Positions 19,319 to 29,670 are shown, numbered from the stretch's first letter. The stretch is DNA of 64,000 nt from Bilabrum cf. latius (GCA_965178125.1 OZ237736.1:124001-188000); one strand, 5' to 3'. The notes: a model not told the origin generated them from the sequence alone. Made by a program: numbers and translations.

Positions 19319-20137
19319 TCAATTATGTGAAACTAATTTAACGACCCTTTTATTGAGCTAGTCTTCTAAATATTTAATTATAATACTTACATCTTTACTA
19401 TTGAACGTATTAAAGTATTGATATACTGGTTTAATAAGTCCTAATTTACGTACATCATTCTTAAGTCTATCAATAACTCTATTTTTTAATTTAAATGGAA
19501 CTGTTGGAAGTAATAAACTTTTTAATCTTGTAATAGTCAAGTAAAGAAAGCCTACATCGGGATTCTTTATAAGTTGTTCAATCTCTTCCTGCTTCTTCTT
19601 TTGACCTAATTCGTCGTAAATTACATCTAGTCTTTTTAATATCTTGAAATATTTTCGTTCTTTTTGTAAGTCTTTTATGTCATCTATCATCCTATCAGCT
19701 ACTTGTTGAGGCTTCATTTTCAATATCTTACCTCCAATATCATATAATATGCTAACCTCTTCAATATATCCAGTATAGACCCAACTTTCAACGAATATCA
19801 TAGGATTATTCTACTATTTTAAAGATTTTAATATTTTAGGTCTATTAGTATCAAGAAATGTATCTAAAGAGACGCCATTATCATCATATTCAACGTTATA
19901 AATATGTATTAATCTACTCCCTCTTAAGGTCTTTAATTCATTTATAACACTATTGACATCAGACAATTTAACGGGAGAGTATAGGTCTATGTCTCCAGCC
20001 CAAAGTGAAAGCATATTATGAGTAAATGAATATGAACCATTTAAATAAATATCACTTCTATTTATTTTAAAAGACTTGAATATCTTATTATCAAATCGTG
20101 AATAATACTTTAGCTACTACTTTGTTAATTTAACCAT
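19319..20137 (-). CDS. nucleotidyltransferase-fold protein (pol-beta superfamily), putative
   Basis: 272 residues with TAG as Gln (including two TAG-TAG pairs: LTKQQLKY and SLKQQNNP), stop TGA. The signature is NGSYSFTHN (Gly34-Ser35) followed 14 residues later by GDIDLY (Asp49, Asp51), the GS...DxD layout of minimal nucleotidyltransferases. The rest is helical and Lys-rich. Such enzymes transfer nucleotides to nucleic acid or protein; the substrate cannot be read from sequence. It is divergent from the structural gene at 20172 (34 bp apart). Confidence 0.6.
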
Positions 20138-20171
20138 ATATTAATAAGAAATATTATAGTTCTTTATTATA

Positions 20172-20615
20172 ATGGACGATTTCATAAGACAAAGACTATA
20201 GCAACTAGGTAAATCACCCTCTAATGCCAAAGTCAACAATTTAAAAGACGAATTTAAGCAAAAACTACTTGAATTATTTGAAGACTATCAAATGAATGGT
20301 GTTCAAGGTGGTTCAAAAGTTGGACGTTTTTTTAAAAAAGTAGGTAGAAAATTCAAGAAAGTAGGGCGAACAATTAAAAAAGGTATTAAAAGTAACGTAG
20401 GAAAGGCAATACGAACAGGTCTTAAGTTTGTAGCCCCTGAAGTTGGTATCCCTCTTGATGCTGCACTTAAGACTGTAGGACTTGGAAAGGCTAAGCGTAA
20501 GAGGAAACCTAATCCAAAAGCTAAAGCAAGAGGTAAATTAGTGAGTGCGGTAATGAAGAAGTATGGCGTAAGTCTAGGAGAAGCAAGTAAAATATTAAAA
20601 GAAAATGGTATGTAA
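20172..20615 (+). CDS. small basic virion-core-type protein (pVI/pX-like composition)
   Basis: 147 residues, TAA stop, one TAG at codon 10 (QRLQQLG). The centre is a Lys/Arg-rich amphipathic tract (GRFFKKVGRKFKKVGR) followed by a hydrophobic stretch (GLKFVAPEVGIPLDAALKTVG) and a second basic segment. Small basic membrane-active or DNA-condensing proteins of this kind sit beside capsid genes in adenoviruses, virophages and polintons. The family match is compositional only. It is 39 bp upstream of the next plus-strand gene. Confidence 0.55.
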
Positions 20616-20654
20616 ATTTAATAATATTATCTATTATCATAATATAATTATACG

Positions 20655-22268
20655 ATGTCTAAAAAAAGAACAGCAGTATTGGAAGACTTACTCGATGGAC
20701 TTGTGGAAAGTAGAGCCCCTACAAGTCAAGCAAGACGAAAGGTAAGAAACGAAGAGAGAGCCATAAGAGCAGCTATAGGAGAAGCTAAACGAAAACAAAA
20801 GATTCAATTAGAAGAGGACTTTATGCCATTAGAAGAAAAGAGAAAATTAAAAAGAATAGCAAATCTTATGAAAAGGACTTTAAAAAGAGTTAAAGAGAAT
20901 AGCAAGAAAGGTAAAAAGTATAAAGTAGCTGATATTGATCAAGTTGTAAGACTAGCCAAAGATAATGAACTACTTGATGAAGATGCTGAAGCTATTGCTA
21001 AGATGATATAGAATATTCCATATATGAGCTCATCTAATACACTATTTCAAAAAGGTAAAGCTGAGTCAAAACTTAACGACGCATTAAATAACTTATTTAT
21101 TGAAGCGGAAGAAATTGATAATTTACCTAAAGATATAGAAGACCTAGAAGGTGACTTAAGCAAAGAGTAGCTCCAACAACTTCTTATTGATAATAATGTT
21201 AAACCTGAAACAATTGAAGGTATGAGTAAGCAGAGATTAAATGACCTAGCTACACGTATTCTTTTAATTAAAAGAAGACAAAATGAAAAAGGTAACCCAA
21301 GTAAAACATTTGAAAGAATTGAGGATGATTTTGACAAGCTAACTAGTCTAAGAAGACTTAATTTAAACAGGCAAGTATATGATTTTGATGAAAGAAGGAT
21401 GCTAGCCCGACGTAATGCACTTAGAAAGATTGCCCAAACAAAAGGTAATACAAGTGCTCTTGAAATGATAAACAAACTGACTAAATTACTTGGACCGACT
21501 TATCAAGGTAAAGCGTTGTCGACTATGGATTACCATACTGAACTTAAACCACTATTTAATGAAATTAAGTCTGGACGATATACTGACTTAAGCGCAGATG
21601 ATAGAGCGAAAGGGATTACTAGAATGGGTAAAGAGTTTGTTGAAAATGAAAAGAAGGTTAAAAGTATGGCCGATAATTCATCACGACGAAGAGCTTTTGG
21701 ATAGTTAAGAGATTTTACAAGTGCTCAAAAAGCTGAAAGAGAAGAAAAGTTGAAACAAAGACGTGAAAGACAAGACTCATAGATGGCACAATTGATGGCA
21801 GCACAAAGAAGCAGAAAAATGACGCAAAGACGCAAAAGATCTAAAAGTATAACAGAGAAAGCACCTCAACAGAAGACTCCTTCATCACCTGCTGGTGTAC
21901 TAATGACGAATAGACAAAGAGATCCAGACTTACGAAGACAGGCCGCTTTAAGTGGTCTATCTAATGAAGCTGCTGAATAGATTGCAAGAGGTAATGAACC
22001 TATAGATGATGAAACAGAAGGGACATTATTAGAACAAAGACCAGATGGTGAATTTGTAGCAAACGATGCAGGTGAAGATCTTGGTAAAGGTCAAGAAGCA
22101 AGAGCAAGAGCAGCACGAGCAGCACAAGAACGGGAAGAACAAGAACAAGAAGCACAAGGTCAATCATCTAGTGGAGCAAGTGAAAGTAAGACTGGTGAAG
22201 GTTCAGGTCTAAATAAGAGACTTGATACTCTAATATCTTGGTTGGATAATAGGTTAAGAAGTCTTTAA
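20655..22268 (+). CDS. putative virion protein, 537 aa, highly charged
   Basis: One frame from ATG to TAA when five or more TAGs are read as Gln (for example KMIQNIPY, SKEQLQQL, FGQLRDF, AAEQIARG). The composition is Lys/Arg/Glu/Gln-rich with long predicted helices in the first 350 residues, then an Ala/Glu/Gln-rich low-complexity stretch and a short amphipathic C-terminus (LDTLISWLDNRLRSL) that could trimerise. It lies between the basic core-type protein and the fibre-like protein. A structural role is inferred from position; I do not recognise a family. Confidence 0.6.
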
Positions 22269-22362
22269 ATGGTATATACTATAATATTTTAATTTAAAAA
22301 TATTACATTGTAAGAGGTGGCTATATTAAAAATGACTAAATTATAAAAATCAATACGCCTAC

Positions 22363-22422
22363 GCGCCCAGAATTGCAGAAATATATCTTAATATCCTAAT
22401 ATATTATCGCAATTTGGGGCGC
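22363..22422 (+). repeat. dispersed hairpin R10
   Basis: Forward-oriented, ~95 bp after the TAA of the 537-aa gene. It shares its extended flanks with R13 and, inverted, with R7. Confidence 0.75.
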
Positions 22423-22511
22423 TGGTATTATACTATATCTTAAGATACTAAATTTTTAAAATCTCGTAATTTAAAAAAAAAATATCTAGTCTAGCTAATA
22501 TATTATAAGTA

Positions 22512-23234
22512 ATGGCAGGAATATACAATCTCTTAAACAAAAATGAATATGAATTAAAGAGTAAGTCTATTGAAGTAGAATCAATTAAAGCAGAAGGCTT
22601 TGATGGAGCCGCTAACTTTGGACTTAACTTCAATGGTCAATCACTACCCTATATTATGAGTGGTACTAATGAAGATGCTAAGTCTTTCACATGGAGAATA
22701 GGTAAAAACTCAGCATCAGCAGGTGCATCTATCTCAATTAATGTCGCAGGTGATGGAACTCAAACCAGTACTATGACAGCAACCAACTTCTTATCATTTA
22801 CCGGTACACATGTTGCATCTTGTAGTGATGTTGCTTCTAGTTTACCAGCTGGTATTGGGTCAGTGGTTACTCTTGATAGTGTAGTTAATAAAGGACCCAC
22901 AACTAATGAATATGTCGTAAGTCAAGCATCTCAACATTCACCACCTTTTGGAGTATATGTAGGAGAACACCATGATGATGGTAAAGTACTTGTAGCATCT
23001 TTAGGTGATGGAGCTGTGAAAGTAAATAAAAATGGAGGAGATGTAAGTGCGGGTGACTACTTAATAAATAGCTCTGATAGTGGATATGTCTACGCGCCTA
23101 ATCCTCAACCAGTCTCTGTTGATTAGACTATTGTAGCAAAAGCTCTAGTAGATGAAGACTTTTCAAGTGGTACTTCTACTGATGCTAATGGAGTAGAATA
23201 TAAAGTCGTACCTTGTATTTTCTTAACAGGATAA
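22512..23234 (+). CDS. fibre/spike-like protein, 240 aa
   Basis: ATG to TAA with one TAG (SVDQTIVAKALVDED). The product is rich in Gly, Ser, Thr and Val with few charges, unlike its neighbours. The end has the pattern GGDVSAGDYLINSSDSGYV...QTIVAKALVDED, which resembles C-terminal domains of phage tail-fibre and giant-virus fibre proteins. The first 30 residues are helical (NLLNKNEYELKSKSIEVES) and may anchor to the virion. Host attachment is a plausible role by analogy. Confidence 0.6.
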
Positions 23235-23277
23235 TTGAGTTTAATTATAGAAATATCTTTTTTATTAATATAATAAA

Positions 23278-23916
23278 ATGGATGGAATCAGTTCAAGCAG
23301 TGTCGTTGTAGGAGGTTTAAGTGTCTTACTACCTCTAGCATACTCTGGTGGTATGTCTTGTTGGTAGTGGTTATGGGATAAACCTTTACATAAACGTAAA
23401 AAAATATGTATCTGTGTGCCTGAAGGTAGTGGTAAGTCTACCGCTTGTCAAATATTACGGTCTAGTTCTAAAGACTGTTTACTTGTTGATTTAGATAGTA
23501 CTCTAGGAGTATATGTCTAGGAGCCCGAACTACTTATGAAACTAGACGAATGTAAGTTAAAAAGTGATTGGGGTAATTATAATATACTTAATAGAAAAGC
23601 CAGTAAAGAAGCCCTTCAATGGGTAAAAGATAACTGGTTGAATGAAGGTAGTGAGAAGAGAGTAATATTTTTTACTAAAGAGTTAAGTCTAGCTAATGAG
23701 TTATTTAAAAAAGAAAGTATAGTTGTATGTCTTCCATCTAATTCACTATTCTAGAAGACATTAAAGGATAAGAAAGTAGATAAATAGAAGTCTATGTTAG
23801 AAGACCGTAACTCATATATCAAAGAATTGAACCCTTCTAGCTATTACATTTATAATACTTACGAATAGCTTCACGATAAATTGAGGAATTGCCTCTAGTT
23901 AGGTTACCAAATTTAA
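23278..23916 (+). CDS. membrane-anchored P-loop NTPase, 212 aa
   Basis: ATG 23278 to TAA 23914-23916 with about eight TAGs read as Gln. A hydrophobic segment near residues 9-24 (VVVGGLSVLLPLAYSGG) is followed by a Walker A motif, VPEGSGKST (47-55), preceded by a beta strand (KKICIC). LVDLDS is a candidate Walker B. The layout suggests a small nucleotide kinase or similar P-loop enzyme, but no kinase-specific motif is clear. It starts 43 bp after the fibre-like gene and is followed by hairpin R11. Confidence 0.65.
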
Positions 23917-23933
23917 AAAGTCAATACACCTAC

Positions 23934-23992
23934 GCGCCCAGAATTGCGAAAATATATCTTAAATAGCTATAATATATCCGCAATTTGGGGCG
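23934..23992 (+). repeat. dispersed hairpin R11
   Basis: Forward-oriented, 17 bp after the TAA of the P-loop gene. Core TATATCTTAAATAGCTATAA is identical in type to R12. Confidence 0.75.
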
Positions 23993-24030
23993 ATCAAATC
24001 CTAAGTTTAATTATTCCGCCAAAAAATATT

Positions 24031-24047
24031 TACTATATATATATATA
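24031..24047 (+). promoter_or_regulatory. TATATA tract before ATG
   Basis: TACTATATATATATATAG ends three bases before the ATG at 24051. Similar tracts precede the divergent gene at 24987 and the integrase gene at 27558, so this may be the element's core promoter or leader motif. Confidence 0.35.
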
Positions 24048-24050
24048 GAT

Positions 24051-24365
24051 ATGAACTTTAATAATATTTATAACATGAAAAGTTTGAACAATATATTAAA
24101 AAAGGTAAAGACAGCTTTTGATAAATTTTTTGATGGAAAGGACCTTCGTATTTGTGAAGTTGAAGAGCTAAAAGAAGTAGAAAAAGACTAGATTATTACC
24201 TACGAAGATATTAAGTCTATCCTAGGTCTTAAAATGGCTATGTTGCCTAAATATGAAGGAATGTTTTAGATGGCGCAAGATTACAAAGATTTTCGTATTA
24301 TTAATGGCTTACTTGATTTAGAAATTATGAATGAGTTAAAACGTGTGGAAAAATCAACACGGTGA
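24051..24365 (+). CDS. hypothetical element protein, 104 aa
   Basis: ATG 24051 to TGA 24363-24365 with two TAGs (EKDQIITYED, GMFQMAQDY). A small helical, charged protein with no recognised motif. Hairpin R12 begins 3 bp after the stop, the tightest stop-to-hairpin spacing in the element. Confidence 0.55.
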
Positions 24366-24367
24366 GA

Positions 24368-24425
24368 CGCCCAGAATTGCGAAAATATATCTTAAATAGC
24401 TATAATATATCCGCAATTTGGGGCA
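24368..24425 (+). repeat. dispersed hairpin R12
   Basis: Forward-oriented, 3 bp after a TGA stop. The right arm ends GGGGCAC instead of GGGGCG, so the outermost pairing is weaker. Confidence 0.7.
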
Positions 24426-24480
24426 CTCGAAATATCTAACCTGTCAATTTGTATTTTTATAATTAAAATACATACTGATA

Positions 24481-24987
24481 TTACAATTTATAATCTAGAC
24501 AAATATTGTCTGGTTGTTTAGAAGTATTACATAATAGACTTAACTTTTGATCTATTTCTTTTTCTACTCCTGTTTTAGTCTTTTCGTCTTCTTGTTCCAT
24601 CTCTTGGACAGTCTCGTTGAATTTATCCATATCACCGTAAGTCTTTATAAATACTTGTTTTTTCTCGGACATCTTGATTTTGCTATCCTCCACATATTGC
24701 TCACCTTCAATATTACATAATATATTATTAAGATGGAGATAACTTTCTGCTTTGTCATCGTGATCGGTGCTTAATACTTCAACATACTTTGTTTTAAATC
24801 TAAGTTCCAAGTTATGACGTATTTCACTCATATGTTTATGGATCTCTTTTGGGTCTTCTATTTCGCTCTCTTCATACATTGCTATTATAGTACTTATGAC
24901 ATCACTAGGGTTTTCGTCTCGTATTTTAAGTATTAAACTAAAGACATCAAAGTATTCATTTAAAAACTTCCAAATTGTGTTTTTCAT
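24481..24987 (-). CDS. hypothetical acidic helical protein, 168 aa
   Basis: An uninterrupted frame, TAA stop. The product is Glu/Asp/Lys-rich with likely coiled coil in residues 100-150 (MSEKKQVFIKTYGDMDKFNE and EMEQEDEKTKTGVEKE). No known motif. An ACTATATATATAGG tract sits 5 bp upstream of the ATG. It is convergent with the 104-aa gene across hairpin R12. Confidence 0.6.
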   Translation of the reverse strand: MKNTIWKFLNEYFDVFSLILKIRDENPSDVISTIIAMYEESEIEDPKEIHKHMSEIRHNLELRFKTKYVEVLSTDHDDKAESYLHLNNILCNIEGEQYVEDSKIKMSEKKQVFIKTYGDMDKFNETVQEMEQEDEKTKTGVEKEIDQKLSLLCNTSKQPDNICLDYKL

Positions 24988-24990
24988 TTA

Positions 24991-25004
24991 CCTATATATA
25001 TAGT
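24991..25004 (-). promoter_or_regulatory. TATATA tract before ATG
   Basis: On the minus strand CTATATATATAGG lies immediately 5' of the ATG at 24987, matching the tracts at 24031 and 27564. Confidence 0.35.
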
Positions 25005-25006
25005 GG

Positions 25007-25672
25007 TCATTTTAATAAGATATTTTTAAACTTTGTAAAGTTATCATGAATTTTATCACTATCACCCCAGCACACTTTAGCATACCATAAGTTGCTGTCA
25101 TACATATCGGTCTCATCAAAATGAATATGTCCTAATACTCGCTTTCTCATTTTATCAGCGTGTGATTTACCTCTTCTTAAAGCATCAGGATAAGTCTATG
25201 TATTCTTTTTGTTAAAATATACCTTTGTATCATTAATCTCTACACAATAAACATATTCAGGTTTATCACTCACTGTAAGATCACTAATATTGATTTTTGG
25301 TTTTGGTTTCTCTTCAATGACTTCACTCACTACTTCACTACTTGTATCACTATATGTATCATTCAAATAGTCTTCCTCTTTATTATCCTCTATGTCTTCG
25401 CTATCTAATTCAACATCTTCCAATATAGCCTATTGTCGTTCTAATTGTGGAGGTTTTAACTAGATAGGTTCTATTTTAGACGGTTGTCTCACTAAATTTA
25501 TAGTTGCTATCTCGTCCCCTTCATCATCTATTTCACCCTATAAACTTGAATAATGCTTGTTAATCCATAACATTTTTAAGTCATCACGAGACCACTTGTA
25601 CTTTTCACTTAACTTGACTACTCTTTTTAGAAGGTCTTTATTTTTGTATCTTGTTATATTTAACAATTCCAT
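25007..25672 (-). CDS. hypothetical element protein, 221 aa
   Basis: ATG 25672 to TGA 25007-25009 with five TAGs as Gln. Residues 1-45 are basic and helical. The middle is a low-complexity acidic linker (ELDSEDIEDNKEEDY...). The last ~85 residues form a compact domain with aromatic and Cys residues (EYVYCVEINDTKVYFNKK, HADKMRKRVLGHIHFDE, WYAKVCWGDSDK). Not recognised. It lies in the same direction as the integrase gene and ends 20 bp before the next minus-strand gene. Confidence 0.6.
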
Positions 25673-25808
25673 ATACTTATTATAAATAATTTCTTTGACT
25701 TTGTTTTATATTAATATGGTAAATACTAGAAAAAATTAATATTTCAAAAGTCGTATCTATACACTGGCTAACATAAAATGATAAAATTATAAAAATCAAT
25801 ACACCTAC

Positions 25809-25868
25809 GCGCCCAGAATTGCGGAAATATATCTTAATATCCTAATATATTATCGCAATTTGGGGCGC
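25809..25868 (+). repeat. dispersed hairpin R13 (orientation exception)
   Basis: Forward-oriented although it lies 35 bp past the stop of the minus-strand integrase gene. Sequence and flanks are nearly those of R10. The inner core is almost palindromic, so function may not depend on direction. Confidence 0.75.
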
Positions 25869-25902
25869 TGGTATTATGCCATAAAGTATATTACTAGATT
25901 AA

Positions 25903-27558
25903 TTATCTCTATCTATCAGAATAGTCTTTCGCAAGTGGTCGTATTTGGTCTTTCCCATAATCCTATTCTAATTTCTTACGGGTAATCCATTCATTAAACT
26001 TATTAGAATATCCCTTATATTTGACTAAGTATTCAATAAGTCTATCTTTATTTTGTCTTTTATCTAAAAACTTCTCTATTGTGTCTGGTTCTACTTCTAA
26101 ACCTTCAACATTATCAATTTCAGGCTCTTCACTTTCCTTGTCTATGTCATCATTTACCTTATCTTCGTGTTCTACATTGTCTATTTTCTATAACTGTGAA
26201 GCATTAAAGAATCCAGTAAGAGGTTCTCCCTCTTTGTCCATTACTTTATATTTAATCCTCTACTTAGGATTTCTTGGTTTGGTCTTCTATCTAACAGTGA
26301 AGACTTCTCTAGACCAATTAAATAAATTTCCTTTAAACTTGTTCTTCTCAAGTAATACTCTAACTCTATCCCCTACATTAAGATCTTTATCATTCCCGTC
26401 GAAATTATTGGATAATTTCTTATTTTCAATTCTAGATCTAACTACTTCTAAATTTTCGGGTTTCATTGCTTCTAGTGGAGACATTCCTATAGTGTTGTGT
26501 TTTCTCTTATTATATGCTCTTACTAGTCTCTATAATGACGTATGCCAAACACCATCACTGTCATTCTTAATAGCAAAGTCTTTTCTAATCTATTCTTTTA
26601 TAGTCCTATTAAGTCTTTCAACTGCACCATTAGACTATGGATTTCCTGCGATGGTGAATAGTGGTTTTATGTCATTGTCATTCATAAATTTAATATATGC
26701 CTCTTTATTAAACTCATTATCACTTAACATAACAGTCGGTTTTCTCCAATTAGGTTTCTTAAATAGTTTCTTCATCTCACGAATTATATTAACTAATGTC
26801 TTATCTTTTAATGAAATACTCCATAGGTATTTTGTGAATATATCCATTATATTTAATATCCAATTATAGCCGTCATTAGTGTCTGAATACTTTTGCATGT
26901 CTATTAAGTCCAATGCGTAAATTGAGAAAGGCTTAGTAGGTACAAAAGAACTTACTGCTGACTGTTTAGGTCGTTTTTTGGTCAATTGGTGGAGCATCTA
27001 GTTATTTAACCACTTTTCTACTTGTCGTCTTTTAATACGTTTATCTTTTTGTCTAGCTAGGTCATATAACGCATCACGACTGACTACATTACCTTCTTCA
27101 TAATATAGTTTCTTTAATATTGGTTTATAATTAAATTTGTCTTTGTCGTCCTCATCTTCTACTTCAATTAATTTACCGGTTGGTTTATTAAGTTTTTTCG
27201 TCTAAGCTTTAGTCATCTTATAAAAAAGACGAACTAGGTTAGACTATTGAACGCTAAAATGAACACGACTCACTAAGTTATATAAAGTGAAATAGTCTCC
27301 ATCCTTCTATATTGAGTTAATTACCCCACCTCTTCTAAATAGTGGCTTTCCCTTGATATTACTTACATAAGATACATAAGAATATAAAGGTATTTTTTTA
27401 ATACTTGCTTTGGTAGTTGGTACCTCTTCAAATCCTTTATCAAGTAGTCCCTTAATAGTGGCTTCTAAATTATCACTATCTTTTTGATTTTTTGTCGGTT
27501 CATCACCATACGTGTAAGATATTTTACCTCTAGTGTATGTCTTGCCTTTATTAGTCAT
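25903..27558 (-). CDS. retroviral-type DDE integrase with C-terminal chromodomain
   Basis: 551 residues with TAG as Gln, TAA stop. The rve core has Asp217 (YALDLIDM), Asp280 (MLSDNEFN) and Glu314 (NGAVERLNRT), a D,D(33)E layout. The conserved PQSNG just before the Glu takes its Gln from a TAG at 26635-26637. The tail has IEYLVKYKGYSNKFNEW (about residues 506-530), a chromodomain like those at the ends of chromovirus integrases. It would insert the element into host DNA, the chromodomain guiding it to marked chromatin. The first ~170 residues are lineage-specific. It is the hallmark gene of polintons and mavirus-like elements. Confidence 0.92.
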
Positions 27559-27563
27559 ATTTA

Positions 27564-27575
27564 CTATATATATAG
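27564..27575 (-). promoter_or_regulatory. TATATA palindrome before the integrase ATG
   Basis: CTATATATATAG lies 5 bp upstream of the integrase start codon, flanked by A/T to give TCTACTATATATATAGTA. It echoes the centre of the terminal palindrome (TCTACTATATAGTAGA). Confidence 0.4.
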
Positions 27576-27644
27576 TAGATATAAATTTTGGCGTTAATTA
27601 AACGATTTTTTAACATATTGTCTTCTGTTATTTCTTCTAGTTGT

Positions 27645-27857
27645 TTATGCTGTAATTGTTCCATTTTTCTTTAATATTTCTTCTCGTTCTTCTTTACTTT
27701 GAAGATTATAAAAAAGAGTCTATGATCCATTTGACATATCCCACTCATTGCCATCAAAACATAATTTAATTTCATCTTTTAAATTGTCCTCTATAGCTTT
27801 TATAGCCTTTTCAATAACTTTATTATTTTTACAAGCTTTTAAAAACTTGGGAGACAT
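27645..27857 (-). CDS. small hypothetical protein, 70 aa
   Basis: ATG 27857 to TAA 27645-27647, one TAG (NGSQTLFYN). Lys/Glu/Asn-rich helical protein (KNNKVIEKAIKAIEDNLKDE). A CATATATATA tract lies about 17 bp upstream. Not recognised. It sits between the integrase and the Cys-rich gene, all on the same strand. Confidence 0.5.
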
Positions 27858-27918
27858 TATAATTTTCAAGTCGTACATATATATAAAGACGATATAATAT
27901 GTTGGCGTAAATTAAACA

Positions 27919-28452
27919 TTATTTCTTATATTTCTTTCTCTTCTAGTTACAGTCATAACAAAACCAGAAAGTGGCTCCTGGTTTAATAAGATACTTTTCA
28001 CATTTCTTACATTGTGAGTATTTCCTCTTTTTATTATAACAACTAAGACAAGTCTTTTTATATTTATGTTTTTCAATGAACTCATCGCAATCAGTGCATC
28101 TACTCTTATCTTTTAATATGTCTTTATTTAATTCGTGTTTAATGGATTTAATATGACTTTTCCAGCTACTACGTTTAACAACACAAGAGCATACATCACA
28201 AGTCTTATACATACAAGCCTTATACACATCATGATCCTTTTCGAATGTGTTATTAATACATTCAGAACCTAATTTAAATATATCACCAGTTGGGGGATAC
28301 TCAACGAAATGAACTTCCTTAATTTGGTGATCACAGATACACTTTCCGTCTTCTTCTCTAGTCTCTCCAGCTGGTATTAATAGAGGGGCTATCTTATTCC
28401 AGTCATTAATCTTTAGCTTATTGATTATGAAGTTACGACATTTATAGCACAT
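27919..28452 (-). CDS. Cys-rich zinc-binding-type protein, 177 aa
   Basis: TAA stop, one TAG near the C-terminus. Pairs of cysteines recur: MCYKC, CICDH, CDVCSC with HIKSIKH (a C2H2-like arrangement), CTDC, CLSC, CKKC and CYDC. This points to several zinc ribbons or fingers in a basic protein. It may bind nucleic acid. A 5' fragment of a close relative persists in element 1 at 2968-3102. The start follows a short palindrome, ATAGTATATACTATAAT, shared by the two elements. Confidence 0.65.
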
Positions 28453-28532
28453 TATAATATAGTATATACTATAATAATATATTATTTTTAAGTCTAATTA
28501 AACGAGATGTCTTAAGCTCGATTCAAATTTGG

Positions 28533-28592
28533 GCGCCCGAAATTGCGGTAATATTATAGCTATTCAAGATATATTTTCGCAATTCTGGGCGC
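28533..28592 (-). repeat. dispersed hairpin R14
   Basis: Reverse-oriented, 18 bp past the stop of the minus-strand DUF5754-like gene. It stands where element 1 has the GIY-YIG gene. Its reverse complement matches the core of R18 almost exactly. Confidence 0.75.
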
Positions 28593-28609
28593 GTAGGCGT
28601 ATTGACTTT

Positions 28610-29017
28610 TTAATTTAATATTTTTAATTGTTTCAGTCTTGCGTCCACTTTAGACCTATAGTCATCTAACCATTTTTCCAAAGTATCCCCTTTAACATAC
28701 CTTTTTACATCTAATACTCCATTGGCTAGTTTTGTTAAGTAGTCCTTAATAGCATTATCACTTCCCCATAAGATTTTATGACTGTGATATTTTGAGCTAT
28801 TAGTATCGGTAGTCTTCCCGTGTCTTCGGTAGTATAGGCGTCGTCTTTTAGGGTCAATATGGTTATTATCTCCATACTTACCAATCAAATCAAAGTATTG
28901 AGCATATCGTGCATCACCAAAGCTAGTGATATACTTACCATTTTTGAATACATCATATTTCTTATTTCTACGAGTAGAGGGTTTATATTTGAATCCATCA
29001 ATAATTATCTCATACAT
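28610..29017 (-). CDS. DUF5754-like viral protein (element-2 copy)
   Basis: 135 residues, TAA stop, no internal TAG. It is identical over nearly its whole length to the product at 3873-4280; only the last few residues differ (LKQLKILN). The divergence point marks the left edge of the duplicated right end. Family and role as for the first copy: a viral protein of unknown function. Confidence 0.7.
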   Translation of the reverse strand: MYEIIIDGFKYKPSTRRNKKYDVFKNGKYITSFGDARYAQYFDLIGKYGDNNHIDPKRRRLYYRRHGKTTDTNSSKYHSHKILWGSDNAIKDYLTKLANGVLDVKRYVKGDTLEKWLDDYRSKVDARLKQLKILN

Positions 29018-29025
29018 AATATATT

Positions 29026-29235
29026 ATGATACAAGATTTATTAACTTAGTATATTGTCGGTAAGACTTGTAAATTAGTTATTAAATAGGTGAAGACTACC
29101 AAGACATATCATAAGACAAAATCATTTGTTAAGGACTAGTTAGAAGAAGTACTCAATACATTGATACAAGTTAAAGGACATTCTAAATATGAACACAAGA
29201 TCAAATGGACCACTTCAAGTGGTATGAGTTAGTGA
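29026..29235 (+). CDS. small basic protein, 69 aa (element-2 copy)
   Basis: Same frame, TAG usage and TGA stop as 4289-4498, and apparently the same protein. Conservation of a frame with three sense TAGs in both copies is weak support that it is translated, though the whole block is conserved. Hairpin R15 begins 25 bp after the stop. Confidence 0.6.
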
Positions 29236-29259
29236 ATATGTAAAATTGAATACACCTGA

Positions 29260-29318
29260 GCGCCCAGAATTGCAAACATAATTTTCTTGATACTTATATA
29301 TTTCCGCAATTTGGGGCG
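29260..29318 (+). repeat. dispersed hairpin R15
   Basis: Counterpart of R1, 25 bp after the TGA of the 69-aa gene, forward-oriented. The right arm overlaps one 28-bp unit (29308-29335). Confidence 0.75.
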
Positions 29319-29498
29319 GTCATATCTGGAGATACAATTTGGGGCGGTCATATTTATTATTAGTTATTTTAAAATATCTCGTCAAGTGGTTAAGTCTTTT
29401 TGTGATATCCCGTTAAGTGGTCAATAAAATGAACGGTAAGTCAAAAAAATTAATCAAACTAAAGAAGTAGTTGATTATTAATTATTGAAGACACCTAC

Positions 29499-29557
29499 GC
29501 GCCCAGAATTGCGACAATATCTCTTAATATCCTAATATATTTCCGCAATTTCGGGCC
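29499..29557 (+). repeat. dispersed hairpin R16
   Basis: Counterpart of R2, same sequence as far as inspected. Confidence 0.75.
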
Positions 29558-29670
29558 GTCATTTCTGGACATTTAATATAGCACATACTAGAAATATCTT
29601 TATTACAAAATTACACCTCTATAAGATAACTATGTCAAAATTAACAAAATATAAAACTCAATACACCTAC

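Noticed and set aside
26021-26869. 282-codon plus-strand frame with hydrophobic Ser/Leu-rich product
   Set aside because: Antisense to the integrase; absence of stops there reflects TAG being sense on the other strand and low TAA/TGA complement frequency.
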